Shown here piece after piece: positions 32,889 through 43,605 of a stretch of DNA of 64,000 nucleotides. The notes below the pieces were generated by a model that saw only the letters and a list, made by a program, of their open reading frames with translations, was not told the DNA's origin and made no database searches. The DNA is from Sthenelais limicola. Lineage: Eukaryota > Annelida > Polychaeta > Phyllodocida > Sigalionidae. The DNA lies in contig OW804094.1 in assembly GCA_942159475.1 (NCBI GenBank), positions 12,553,262-12,617,261 of the forward strand, in the 5' to 3' direction. Positions within the stretch are counted from its first letter, which is position 1, and every line of letters begins with the position of its first letter. The translations under genes and the position numbers were made by a program.

Positions 32889-33597
32889 TCATTTGTAGGC
32901 AAAATTCTGGACTTATCGTGAGACCCCACTTCGTACGAATTGCGAGTTCTTGAATGTGTGGGCCCGGCATTACACATTTTCAGAGAATATTATTCTACTA
33001 AAGAAATACAGTTTTTTTGGATACTTTTTTCAGGTCTTCAGATTTTAGCCTAAAGTTTAGTAATAGTTCCAAACATTGAACATCATGTATTGATGATAAA
33101 TGAGATGAGATAGATAGGGTATGGAGGGTAAATAACAATTCAAAATTTAACAAAATCAGTTCATATCAGTAGTACATTCTTCTGATCAAAAACAGGTGTT
33201 TGACACATCTTCCGAAAGTTTGTATATTTAGTACATCACGAACGTTTGTAAGTTACTGATTCCAGAATGAAGCTGTGTTGATTTCAACACTACTATAACC
33301 TATCAGATCCTTTTAAACTCAGGGGAACGAACTGTAAAATGCCATTATAACCCCATTAGGACCAGTAGTAATAGGCCTACTCCAGGGCCGGGAAAGCTAC
33401 TGGCACCTATTTGCCTATTTATCGTCTATTAATCCTATTAAATTCTAGAAAAAAGGAATTAAAATGAACTTTCCTCAATACCGTAATATTTATATCTGTC
33501 CATTTCTTAATGAGCTTGAATACTTTGTTCGAATATAATTCGCAACAATATCAAACTATTGCATTTGAATAGTCAGTCTCAAGTTTCTGCGATATAT

Positions 33598-34012
33598 GTG
33601 ATGCGTTTTAGGAAAATTTGTCACAAGTCGCAAAATATGGATTTTGTGATATCACCAGATTCGAAAAGATGAGATCAAGCTGATTCCAATGAATGTAAAC
33701 ACTAGGACACACAATAAGGATTTCTTTATTTTAAGTTGATATATTTATTTTGAAAAAAAACAAAACAGTTTGCAATGTTTCTAGATGAGTAATTACCAGT
33801 AAAGTAACTAAATATACTCCATATAAAGGCCTTCAAAACACAAGAATATATTAAATACAATGTCCTGAAATTTGTTACATGGATTCATATGACTATAAGT
33901 GCTAATCCCACTAAAAATCAGAACATTTCAATAAAGAGATCTTGTGAGAAAAAAAGCCTTTAAAAATACCAATTTTGCGACTTGTGATTCATTTTCCTGG
34001 AAAACATCACAT
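33598..34012. mobile_element. Family E MITE, complete
   Basis: Starts GTGATGCGTTTTAGGAAAAT and ends TTTTCCTGGAAAACATCAC. A good reference copy of the family. Confidence 0.87.
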
Positions 34013-34382
34013 TTATGCTTGGGGCAAGTCTTATAGCATGTTATAACAACGTTATGACAACATAAACCTGAGAATCGTTCAGACAAGGTCACCCATTAAC
34101 CCCCCTGGCCCATGACGAACTTGTCATGCACAAAAAACAAAACCCTAAAATAAGCCATAACATAGTCCAACCCACCTGTGGGCCGCATTAACGTTAGTCA
34201 AGCAAATATTGTTACGTTGCGTGCAGCTGTGGTCGGGGTTAGACGTACACGGGAGGTTACGTTTAACAAGGGTGGGAACGCATAGCTGCAAAGGTTATGC
34301 CCCCGTAAAGACCTCCATACAACACGCCCTGGCGGCCATATGGGGGTAATGGTGGCCAGCTTTGTACCCGTTACCACCAACA

Positions 34383-34623
34383 GGGTGAAATTTCCAGAAA
34401 ATGTACAATTCACATTTAGAAACCTTCCCAAATAACCCGAATTTAATACAAAAATGAGACTCAAAACACAATTCAACATAACCAAACACATCCCTTGAAT
34501 CAACTCAATGCCAAATGTACTCGGATAATTATATACCTGGTATTTATCATTTTTCAGTCGAATTTAGCAGAATTTTCTAAATGTGTAGAACTGCCAATTG
34601 TACATTTTCTGGTGACCTGACCC
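34383..34623 (-). mobile_element. Family A MITE copy (subfamily 2)
   Basis: Ends GGGTGAAATTTCCAG and GGTGACCTGACCC. ACCAACA is repeated on both sides (34376-34382 and 34624-34630), a 7-bp match longer than the 4 bp seen at most copies. Confidence 0.9.
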
Positions 34624-34868
34624 ACCAACATGTCCGTGTCAGATGTGCACCAACCAACACCAGTTAACTTAATTTTCAATCCTTTCTTTGCCATTCGATC
34701 TGGATTTTTGAAGAAAACGGTGAACGACTGTAGGTTGATTGTAGTAAAATGGTTATTAATAGTTGATGTAAAGTGTACATTTAGATTTATATCAGGTTTA
34801 GAAAAACAACATTTTAAAAAATGTTAAATGTTTCCCTGAATACATTTTTTTAACGCAAATCATGATAT

Positions 34869-35116
34869 GTGATCCGTTTTCAGGAAAATGCGTCATAAGT
34901 CGCGAAATATAGATTTTGAGATATCACCATATTTGAAAAGAAGAGATCAAGCTGATTCCAATGATAGTAAACACTAGGACACCTAATAAGTATTTCTGTA
35001 TTTTAAGTTTGGTATTTTTATTTTTGAAAAAAAAAGTTTGCAATGTTTCTGGATGGGTAATTACCAGTAAAGTAACTAAATATACTCCATTCAAAGGCCT
35101 TCAAAACGCAAGAAGG
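34869..35116. mobile_element. Truncated family E copy
   Basis: Starts GTGATCCGTTTTCAGGAAAA and breaks off after GGCCTTCAAAACGCAAGAAG. Confidence 0.8.
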
Positions 35117-35138
35117 ACATCTGACACGAAAATGTTGT

Positions 35139-35189
35139 GGGTCAGATTTTCAGAAAATGTACAATTCACCTTCACCAATCCTCTCAAGA
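35139..35189 (-). mobile_element. Family A end fragment
   Basis: GGGTCAGATTTTCAGAAAAT... ACCAATCCTCTCAA, then unrelated sequence. Confidence 0.75.
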
Positions 35190-35427
35190 GAATGCTGCTG
35201 AAGCTGCTAAAATGAGGGCTTTGATAGAGAAGCCAAGAATACAACAGTCTCAGGTACTTAGTGTTGATAAATGGTGGTGCATGTTACACGTTCACACATG
35301 GATCACGAGCACCTTTACAGGCTGTGATCGGCATTAACTCTACATGTATACAACCCGTTCAAATGCCTACAGATAGACTGTCTTTCCCATTTATCTATGA
35401 AAACTAGGTACGGGGGGGGGCGGGGAA

Positions 35428-35629
35428 GTCTGGGTCAAAACCCTGAGATCAGATAATAATGGTATATCAGTGATTAGACGCCTACTTCGCTAATCGGTTT
35501 CCTGGCCTAGGAATCAGCATTCTAATGGGAGTATATTGACATTTTGCGGTCTTAATGGAATTATAATGGTTTGAGGCGACAGGCTTTCCCCCCGTTTGAA
35601 GGGACTCTCTCAACTTTGGGCCTAGACTG
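35428..35629 (-). mobile_element. Family D MITE copy
   Basis: Starts GTCTGGGTCAAAACCCTGAG and ends TTTGGGCCTAGACTG. Confidence 0.85.
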
Positions 35630-35978
35630 AGGGTAAGTTTGTGTCTGCCTTCTCCACGCTTACATGTACACTCTGTTTGAGTCCTGTAGGCAGTAAACAT
35701 CAAAGCCCGCAACGCTCAACCCTACCGGGTGCCACTGCCTACAAGTCGCAAATAGAGTGTATAAAAACGTATAGGGCTGATGGTTCGGATCGGCCTGAAT
35801 CCTGGATTCTAAATCGCGACTTTATGGGGACCAAATGCGAGCTCCTTAAAAATGATTTATGACTGTTATGAATGACATATAATGAATATCGCAGGGAGGA
35901 GTCCCAGTCAGACACATACCCTCGTCTGGACTTGATAATACACAACTTCTTTAGAGGGACTGATCAGGAACACTAAGG

Positions 35979-36214
35979 GGGTCCAGATTTACAGAAAATG
36001 TACAATTGGTAGCTGTACACATTTAGTAAATTCTGCTAAATCAGGCTGCAGTTTGGCCAATACTAGTTAAATTCGAGTATATTCGGCATTGCATTGATTC
36101 TAGCAATCTGTTTGGTTAGGCTGAACTGAGTTTTAAACTTCATTTTCGTCTGAAATTTGGGTTATTTGAGAGAATTGGGGAATGTGAATTGTACATTTTC
36201 TGAAAATCTGACCC
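35979..36214 (+). mobile_element. Family A MITE copy (subfamily 1)
   Basis: Ends GGGTCCAGATTTACAG and GAAAATCTGACCC. Confidence 0.88.
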
Positions 36215-36314
36215 AACTTGGGTAAATTTATAGCTGGTGCATTTTCTTGTCGACCCAGATGGGTTTGTGTTTCAGTGGGTGGAGAAATAGGAAGAGTTCA
36301 AAGATGGCACAAAT

Positions 36315-36549
36315 GGGTCAGATCGTCGGAAAATGTACAAACGGCAGACCTACACATTTAGTAAATTCTACTAAATTTGCCTGTGAAATGATGAATGCAA
36401 GCTATATCAGAATATATTTGACATTGCCTTGATTCAGACAATCTGTTTGATTATGTTGAGAAGTAATTTAAACCTTATTCATGTCCTAAATTAGGGTTAT
36501 TTGAGAGGATTAGTGAAGGCGAATTGTACATTTTTAGGTGATTTTACCC
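36315..36549 (+). mobile_element. Family A MITE copy
   Basis: Ends GGGTCAGATCGTCGG and AGGTGATTTTACCC. Confidence 0.86.
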
Positions 36550-36727
36550 AGATATTGGGGCGATCCAGGGGTATTATGTATGGCATCCATTGGAGTGGTT
36601 TCTCTGATGAACCACATCAGGCAAAAAGAGGATGAAGGTGTTCGGGCTAGATGTCCTATTAGCCTGCTGCCAGAGCTGGAGGATGAGGACAGCTGTTGAG
36701 GGCACAGTACAATTAGCCCGGTCACCA

Positions 36728-36925
36728 ATAGGGGATTTGCATAGCCGCTATTTTGAATCTAGATTCGCATGGAATTATGGGACTAATGGTACAGTGTAAA
36801 ATCTATAGAAAACATGTTATGTTCAGCATGGAGTATTTATCAATGCTCTAATGTCAATATCCTTGTGTTATACATGTTTCCATAACACAAGTCCCCATCT
36901 TTCCCATCATGCATTTGGTTGTTAT
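36728..36925 (-). mobile_element. Family B, truncated copy
   Basis: Starts AATAGGGGATTTGCATAGCC and is lost after CATCATGCATTTGGTTG. Confidence 0.8.
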
Positions 36926-37027
36926 ATATATTATTTCTAAAAGCTAAACAAATAAGATTGAATTGTTTAGCATCAATACCCTCACATCCAAAGAGATCCA
37001 AGGCCTTTTTGGAAGGATTATAGATCA

Positions 37028-37368
37028 ATAGGGGAGTTGCATAGCCGCCATTTTGAATCTTACTTAGCATGGAATTATGGAACTAATGGTACAGTATAGA
37101 ATCTATAGAAAACATGTCATGTTCAGCATGGAGTATTTATCAATGCTCTAATGTCAATATCCTTGTGTTATACATGTTTTCATAACCCTTGACTTCATCT
37201 TTCCTATCATACATTTGGTTTTCATAAATCATCTACATCTCTGATATTGGGGAAAACATTTTTGCCCATTTTCGACAAAATGTTGCCAAATATTTGTATG
37301 TCAGATTTGAACAGAATCTGTCCCAGCTGGTGCATTTTCTTGCCGCAGTGAGACATGCAAATCCCCTA
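37028..37368 (-). mobile_element. Family B element, complete
   Basis: Starts ATAGGGGAGTTGCATAGCCG and ends GACATGCAAATCCCCTAT. It sits about 100 bp from the truncated copy in the same orientation. Confidence 0.86.
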
Positions 37369-37411
37369 TTGCAAGCCACTGCATGCCGGCTAATTCAAAC
37401 CAGCTATAACA

Positions 37412-37664
37412 GGGTGAGGGAGTCTAGAAATGCACAATCGGCAGCTCTACACATTTAGTAAATTCTAAGCTAAATTAGCTTAACTAGTTAATCAAACTGA
37501 AAAATAGCAAATAATATTAGGTATAACTGAATTTATTTGGTATTGTGTGGATTCAGAAAGCCTGTTTGTTTATTTTGAAATGTTTTTTAACCATTTTTTG
37601 TCTTAGATTTGATATTTGAGAGGGTTGGAGAGGACGAATTGTACATTTTCTGAGGGTATGACCC
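37412..37664 (+). mobile_element. Family A MITE copy
   Basis: Ends GGGTGAGGGAGTCTAG and GAGGGTATGACCC. Contains a small internal duplication (CTAAATTAGCTTAACTAG). Confidence 0.82.
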
Positions 37665-37690
37665 ATCAGCCCGTTGAAGTTGCCGATCTA

Positions 37691-38104
37691 GGGCTTCACA
37701 AAATGTACAATTCATCTTTAACAATCCTCTCAAAGAAGACAGAAATGAAGTTCAAAAACCAGATCAACATGACCGAACAGTCTGGGCTCAGAGCCTCTCA
37801 GATCAGATACAAATGATATGTCAGTGATTGGGTGCCTACTGCGCTATTGGCTTTGCCGGTCAAGGACTAGGCGTCCTAATTGGATTATGATGGTATTTTG
37901 CGGTTTGGAGCGAGAGGCTTTCCCTCAGTTTAAAGGGACTCTCAACTCTATATTCCTTTCAGTCTAGACTGAACAAATTAGTTGTATCAGCACAAGGCCA
38001 ATTATACTCAGATATAACTGGTATTTATTGTTTTCAGCCTAAATTATCAGAATTTACTAAATGTGTAGAGCTGCTGATTGTACATTTTTCCCTGACGCCC
38101 TGAC
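37691..38104 (-). mobile_element. Family A MITE copy split by family D
   Basis: Starts GGGCTTCACAAAATGTACAA and ends GACGCCCTGACC. Family D occupies about 37778-37971. Confidence 0.78.
37778..37971 (-). mobile_element. Family D MITE nested in family A
   Basis: Ends AGTCTGGGCTCAGAGCC and TTCAGTCTAGACT. GAACA flanks both sides. Confidence 0.83.
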
Positions 38105-38181
38105 CTTATACTAGACAACACAAGTATTTGATCTTACAGGTTTAATACAGCTGCCATGTCGCCCCATTAAACAACACTAGT

Positions 38182-38415
38182 GGGTCAGACTTTCAGAAAA
38201 TGTACAATTGGCAGCTCTACACATTTAGTAAATTCTCCTAAATTCTGCTGAAAAATGAAGAATACCGGGTATATCTGAGTATAGTTGGTATCGCATTGAT
38301 TTAAAGTATCAGTTCTGTCATGTTAAACTACATTTTGAAGCTCACTTTTGTCTTAAATGTGGGTTATTTGAGAGGATTGGTGAAGGCAAATTGTACATTT
38401 TCTGAAAATCTGACC
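38182..38415 (+). mobile_element. Family A MITE copy
   Basis: Ends GGGTCAGACTTTCAG and GAAAATCTGACC. TTGATCTTACAGGTTT.A and CAGCTGCCATGTCG occur on both sides of it (about 38130 and 38418), a local duplication. Confidence 0.87.
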
Positions 38416-38634
38416 AATTTGATCTTACAGGTTTTACACAGCTGCCATGTCGTCTCATTATAAAAACTCATCCCAGTCTGGGGAAGGTTTCCACTTCAAA
38501 GTAACAGACATTCACGCCTCAACGATTCCAGTGCATCAAAAACCACATACCTCAACATATTTCTTCTCACAAGTCAATTAATAATCGTCCGCAGAATGTA
38601 AAGCGACACAATTAAAGAGAATCTAATAATATAA

Positions 38635-38719
38635 GTGATGTGCTACAGAAAAAATCCACAAAATCGACATTTTTCAAGGTGTTTCATTCACAAGATATCT
38701 TTGTAGGAATGTTTTCATG
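38635..38719. mobile_element. Family E end fragment
   Basis: GTGATGTGCTACAGAAAAAA... TCTTTGTAGGAATGTTTTCA, cut by the family D insertion. Confidence 0.75.
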
Positions 38720-38940
38720 CAGTCCAGGCCCAAACCCTCAGATCAGATGAGAATTGTATGTCAGTGATTGGATGCCTACTTTGCTAATCGGTTTCCTGGC
38801 CCAAGACTAGGCATTCTAATGGGATTATAATGACATTTTGCGGTCTTAATGGAATTAAAATGGCACTTTGCGGTTTCAGGCAAGAGGCGAGAGGCTTTCC
38901 CTCAGTTTGAAGGGACTCTCTCATATTTAAGCCTAGAGTG
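38720..38940 (-). mobile_element. Family D MITE copy
   Basis: Ends CAGTCCAGGCCCAAACCCTC and TTTAAGCCTAGAGTG, with the 4-bp duplication CATG at 38716-38719 and 38941-38944. Confidence 0.9.
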
Positions 38941-39372
38941 CATGGCTAACATAGAAGAGGGCCATACGTTTACGGCAAAATATTTATAGCTATCATGTTA
39001 TTATACTATTGAACTCAATCCAGTAATAAACAATACAGAGTTCAGAATGCTCGATTATATGTTGTCTTGATAAAGTAGAAATAATCAATTAAAATCAATA
39101 AATCAATAATCGTTCACCCTATATTGTTGTATGTTGTCTAAATAGAAGTATTATCAACCGATCAGAATCAAGAAATAACTCCTCCGCATATATAGAATGC
39201 AGTAAGAGAAGTAATGGCACTCATTACATTATTTAATGGGATTGGACGCTATCCATCGATTTATCTTGGACGGGAGAAGTGCTGGATCCAATCTATTTGG
39301 TTTCTTCTCCTTTAGCTTGCCCACCTCCCCGCCCACCTCGCGCCAGTCGCCCTCCTTAAAGGCAGTATACAC

Positions 39373-39809
39373 GACTCAGGGCATCAGAAATGTACAATTG
39401 GCAGCTCTACACATTTAGTAAATTCTGCTATAGTCTATCCGAAAAGTAGTTGGAACATGATTCTTCAGACCCTTTAAGAGGAGGGAAAAGTGGGAGATTT
39501 TTTATTTCTATTTATGACAAGGACCTGTCAACCCTTTGCCCAGGGAGTCTCTCTTTGCAATCAACCATGGAGAAACAGGGCCAGTATAACCAGCTTTTCC
39601 TTCCTTCTAAGCAAAACAGCAGCTGCTGCACATGGAACAGAGGCAGCGCAATACAATACAGCTGTATATTTGGCCATGGTTGGCCACAAACAACCATGGT
39701 TAGACGCAAACGGCGATTCAGGCGGCAAAGGAATCATGTGTCAACTACTTTTTCGGACAGACTATAAATTAGGCTGAACAATGGTAAATGCTAGGTAAAT
39801 TCGAGTATA
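39373..39809 (+). mobile_element. Family A copy broken by two insertions
   Basis: The parts are 39373-39430 and 39767-39809. A 334-bp element splits it after AATTCTGCTA and a family C element truncates it after TTCGAGTATA. Confidence 0.8.
39431..39764. mobile_element. 334-bp Tc1/mariner-type MITE
   Basis: The ends are TAGTCTATCCGAAAAGTAGT and, read inward, TAGTCTGTCCGAAAAAGTAG. It lies in TA, and the intact family A sequence AATTCTGCTAAATTAGGCT proves the empty site. Overlapping frames of about 100 codons inside show no transposase motif. Confidence 0.85.
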
Positions 39810-39981
39810 CAGTGGAACCTCACATAAAGACCACTTAATTGTAGAGACCACCCCACTATTAAGACCAGTTTCTGCCAGTCACAAATTATTCCCTCTCATT
39901 AGATTTAGAGCCCTTTAAAGAGACCACCTCGCTATGAGAGAATTCAGTCCCAATGGTGGTCTTAATAGAGAGGTTCCACTG
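39810..39981 (+). mobile_element. Family C (Tigger/pogo-like) MITE
   Basis: Ends CAGTGGAACCTCACATAAAG and AGAGAGGTTCCACTG, with TA on both sides; nested in family A. Confidence 0.9.
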
Positions 39982-40272
39982 TATTTGGCTTGCTTTGAAA
40001 AAAATCTGTTTTAGGATCTAACTAACCACTGCACACTCGTTACCTTCCTTTTTCTCATTAATGATGCACATAACAACCCTAAGAGGAATATCATGAATCC
40101 AACTAAAGGGATTAGTGCACCAGAGCCTTGTACCTCCTTCAACACGCACGCTATGGGGGTGGTTAAATATGCTAAATTTAAAAGAAAAACACTAATTTAA
40201 ACATTAAAGTTTGTCTTTACATTTGGGTTACTCGAGACCTAGATAGCCACAGGATGGATGCTTGTGAGCATT

Positions 40273-40501
40273 GGTCACCAGAAAATGTACAATTGGCAGC
40301 TCTACACATTTAGCAAATTCTGCTAAATTCGACTGACAAATGATAAATACCAGGTATATCTGAGTATATCCAGTATCGTGTTGATTCAAAGGATGTGTTT
40401 GGTTACATTGAATTGCGTTTTGAGTCTCATTTTTGTATTAGATTCGGGTTATTTGGGAGGGTTTCTGAATGTGAATTGTACATTTTCTAAAAATCTCACC
40501 C
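40273..40501 (+). mobile_element. Family A MITE copy (subfamily 2)
   Basis: Ends GGTCACCAGAAAATG and AAAATCTCACCC. Confidence 0.87.
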
Positions 40502-40519
40502 TGAAGGTGAATTGTACAT

Positions 40520-40742
40520 GGGTCAGATTTTCAGAAAATGTACAATTGGCAGCTGTACACATTTAGTAAATTCAGCTAAATTAGGCTGCAATTTGGTCAA
40601 TACTTGGTAAATTCGAGTATATTCGGCATTGCATTGATTCTAGCAATCTATTTGGTCAGATTGAATTATATTTTGAACTTAATTTTCGGTTATTTGAGAA
40701 TATTGGTGAAGTTGAATTGTACATTTTCTGAAAATCTGCCCC
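40520..40742 (+). mobile_element. Family A MITE copy (subfamily 1)
   Basis: Ends GGGTCAGATTTTCAG and GAAAATCTGCCCC. It follows the previous A copy by 18 bp. Confidence 0.88.
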
Positions 40743-42325
40743 ACAAGTTCCCCTGCCCCCACCCTACACCCTATCTCCACCCATGCCCCTCTGAGAGATG
40801 CGGCGTTCATTCATGTAACCAAGGACCATCTGCAATTTGTCCCACTAGTTGCTAAGCAATCTGTCTGAGGGCGCCCTCATCGCGTCCTTACAGCGTCCAT
40901 TGTGCTACTTACTGGAGGAATTACACCGATGACACAAGGGCAAAGTCACCTCCTCCAGGGGCTGGTTAAATGCCTTCTTCATGATGACTTCTACTGGTGT
41001 TTCCATGGAAACAATATTTGCCCAATCACGTGTGCTGATGGTTGTTTCCCCGCGCCCTGATACAAGGCAGTTGGCTAGATGCGCACGCATGTTGATGTTG
41101 CGGGATTATTTACCTCTTCACTCTTTCTTAACTAAGTGGAGGGACGGGGGGAGGGGGAAGGGGAGGGGGTAGGGGGTGGAAAGGGGGAGGGGGGCATGTC
41201 ACATAGATAAAAGCCACCCATTCTCTTAATTAGCAGCCCTGAAACAGAGATTTGCCTTTTCAGAGAAAATATATTTTATCTAACATACCATTTAACATCC
41301 TATTTCGGTAAGATACCAGTTGTGCTTTTTCTATGTTAAGTATTTTTTTATTATTACAACACACATTTAAATGATTATAGCAAATACCCTTTAAATTGGC
41401 AATATTAACTCTTATTCTTACTATCACGGAACGCTAGATATGGCATTAAAGATGGATGGTGTATGTGCTGGTGTGTACAGTGTAGAGGGGGAAGGGGATG
41501 GAAGAAGGGGGGGGCACATAGATATAAGGCCTTCATTTATTAAGCAGCTCTTCCTTATACAGTCCTGGCTTCATCCCAACAGCAGTGATACCTATCTCCA
41601 TTCCCCCTGTATATAAATTAATTTTCACTTCACCATGAATTGCTAAGGTTTCAGAGAACAGGGCTCTAGAAGCTAAACTGTACATGGGTTTTTTGTTATT
41701 TTGATGTGTGTGTGAGGGCTTAGATTGCCTAGACTATACATTGTACATCGTCAGAGGCCTCACTGATGCCACACATGTATAGTTGTGGTTAGGCTCGTCG
41801 GTCCACTCGGTCATGGGCTACTGCAATCGGCCGAAATCGGCCGCGAAATTAATTTCAAACCCAGGACTGTATGAATAGGATCTGTATATTCAGGGATGCT
41901 CTGGCTGTATAACATATCTTTAATTCAACATTGCATTTCTATTTCCTTAATATAAAGTTCTACTTCTGTTTTCTCTATGACATTGTAATCTCTCAACTCT
42001 GAGCTTAGAGTGTTTAGGCTGAATCCTGGCGTTAACTCATTAGTGCAATGACTATGACTTGATTGACAAACAACACCCACGAGAACATAACTTAACTATT
42101 AAATGTACAACCAGGAGATGAGTATAAACAAGGGTTGATTTACGCGTGCATTATAGATCAGCGATGATTTATAACACACGGGGACTGGCTGGTAATGAAT
42201 ACTTATGGCCCTCATCATCAGACTGGTCATTATTTATTAATTATAAGCGGCGGGTTCATAAATACTCAGACTTTCTCATCAAAAGTCTCATCCCTCTCAT
42301 GGGGCAAACATAAAATAGTTATACT
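40743..42325. other. Spacer with a G-rich tract, no gene seen
   Basis: At 41138-41195 runs of G separated by one or two bases could form G-quadruplexes. Otherwise there is no coding signal and none of the A-E families. Confidence 0.5.
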
Positions 42326-42327
42326 CC

Positions 42328-42357
42328 ATGTCCAAACCCTCAGATCAGATAAGAATA
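42328..42357 (-). mobile_element. Family D fragment
   Basis: TCCAAACCCTCAGATCAGAT is the right-end block of family D, without the rest. Confidence 0.6.
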
Positions 42358-42380
42358 CTCATGTTATACTCATACTGGTA

Positions 42381-42727
42381 ATAGGGGAGTTGCATGTCTC
42401 ACTGCGCATGTCTACTGCAGTGCATGCTGGGATAGATTCTGAAGAAATCTGACATATCAATATTTGGCAATATTTTATAGAAAATTGCAAGAATGTTTTC
42501 ACCAATATCATAGCTTGTATGAATCATCTATGAAAACCAAAGACATGATGGGAAAGATGGAGACTTGTGTTATGGAAACATGTATAACACATGGATATTG
42601 ACATTAGAGCAATGATGAATATCCAATGCTGAACATGGCATGTTTTCTATAGAATTTATACTGTACCATTAGTCTCATAATGCCATGCGAATTAGGATTC
42701 AAAATGGCGGCTATGCAACTCCCCTAT
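42381..42727 (+). mobile_element. Family B element, complete
   Basis: Starts ATAGGGGAGTTGCATGTCTC and ends GCTATGCAACTCCCCTAT. Confidence 0.87.
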
Positions 42728-43518
42728 TATTTTTATTTACATAAATACTTAGTCGTTCTCAACTCTATCATCCCTCTCATGTGGCAGGAATATACTAGGT
42801 GTCTTTCCGATTTATATAGCTGACACCTAGGTAAGGGGGGGCAACTTTTTTATATAAATTATATATAAATAGATTTTATTTCCTTTTTGTACAAGTACAT
42901 TGAAAACAAAGTTTCTCAGACTCTACAACCTGCAGGTCTTCCTTCTGGACTTAACAATGCATTGTGTTTTGTGAGGAATATATAACAAGAACGCATTATA
43001 CAAATTCATTTTAGTGGAAAAATCCAACTCTTCCCAGCTTATTCCATGTCACTGGGGTATCGATCGATAATATAGTTAATGGTTATCCGTTTTATATAAA
43101 TTTTTGGTTACATTATGTCACACTAGGTATAACACTGTGTATAAATCGACAGCAATACAGTTATTCAACAATATCCCCAATATAATCATCTCAGCTCTAG
43201 TCATAAACCTGCTTTGCATATTATTTGGTTGCCTCCACCCCATCCCAGGTCCCCTGCATATAAACAGTTCTAAGAAACACCCGAAAATATTTTTTACTTT
43301 TACATTCAAAACCCCTCTTTTCCATATTGTTCCAGTAAAAAGGGATTAAATATAAAAGGGATTTCTTTACTCCTTTTATCATACCTGATATTAAATCTGA
43401 TTATCAATCTATATATACCTGGGGTGGCGTTCATAATAGGTTGATTTTATACAATTGTGCCCCGTGATAAATTTGTGTCCATAAAGAGTTATCACACCAA
43501 TCTGTGGTGTGCTAGATT
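42728..43518. other. AT-rich spacer
   Basis: No gene or shared repeat recognised. A GTGCCCCGTGATAAATTTGT segment at about 43457 resembles the arm of the hairpin that follows. Confidence 0.4.
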
Positions 43519-43605
43519 TTCCGTGATAACTTTTGTCACGGCTGTCACGGGATGTGGCACAATTTGTCAATTCCCGTGACAGCCGTGACAAAAGTTATCA
43601 CGGAA
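43519..43605. repeat. Perfect 34-bp inverted repeat with a 19-bp loop
   Basis: Arm 43519-43552 begins TTCCGTGATAACTTTTGTCA. Arm 43572-43605 is its exact reverse complement. The arm contains the inner repeat GTCACGGCTGTCACGG. It is probably a small MITE; a structured RNA is possible. Confidence 0.9.

Noticed and set aside
39450..39777. Overlapping frames of 95-105 codons
   Set aside because: They lie inside the TA-inserted MITE, overlap each other in different frames and show no transposase motif.
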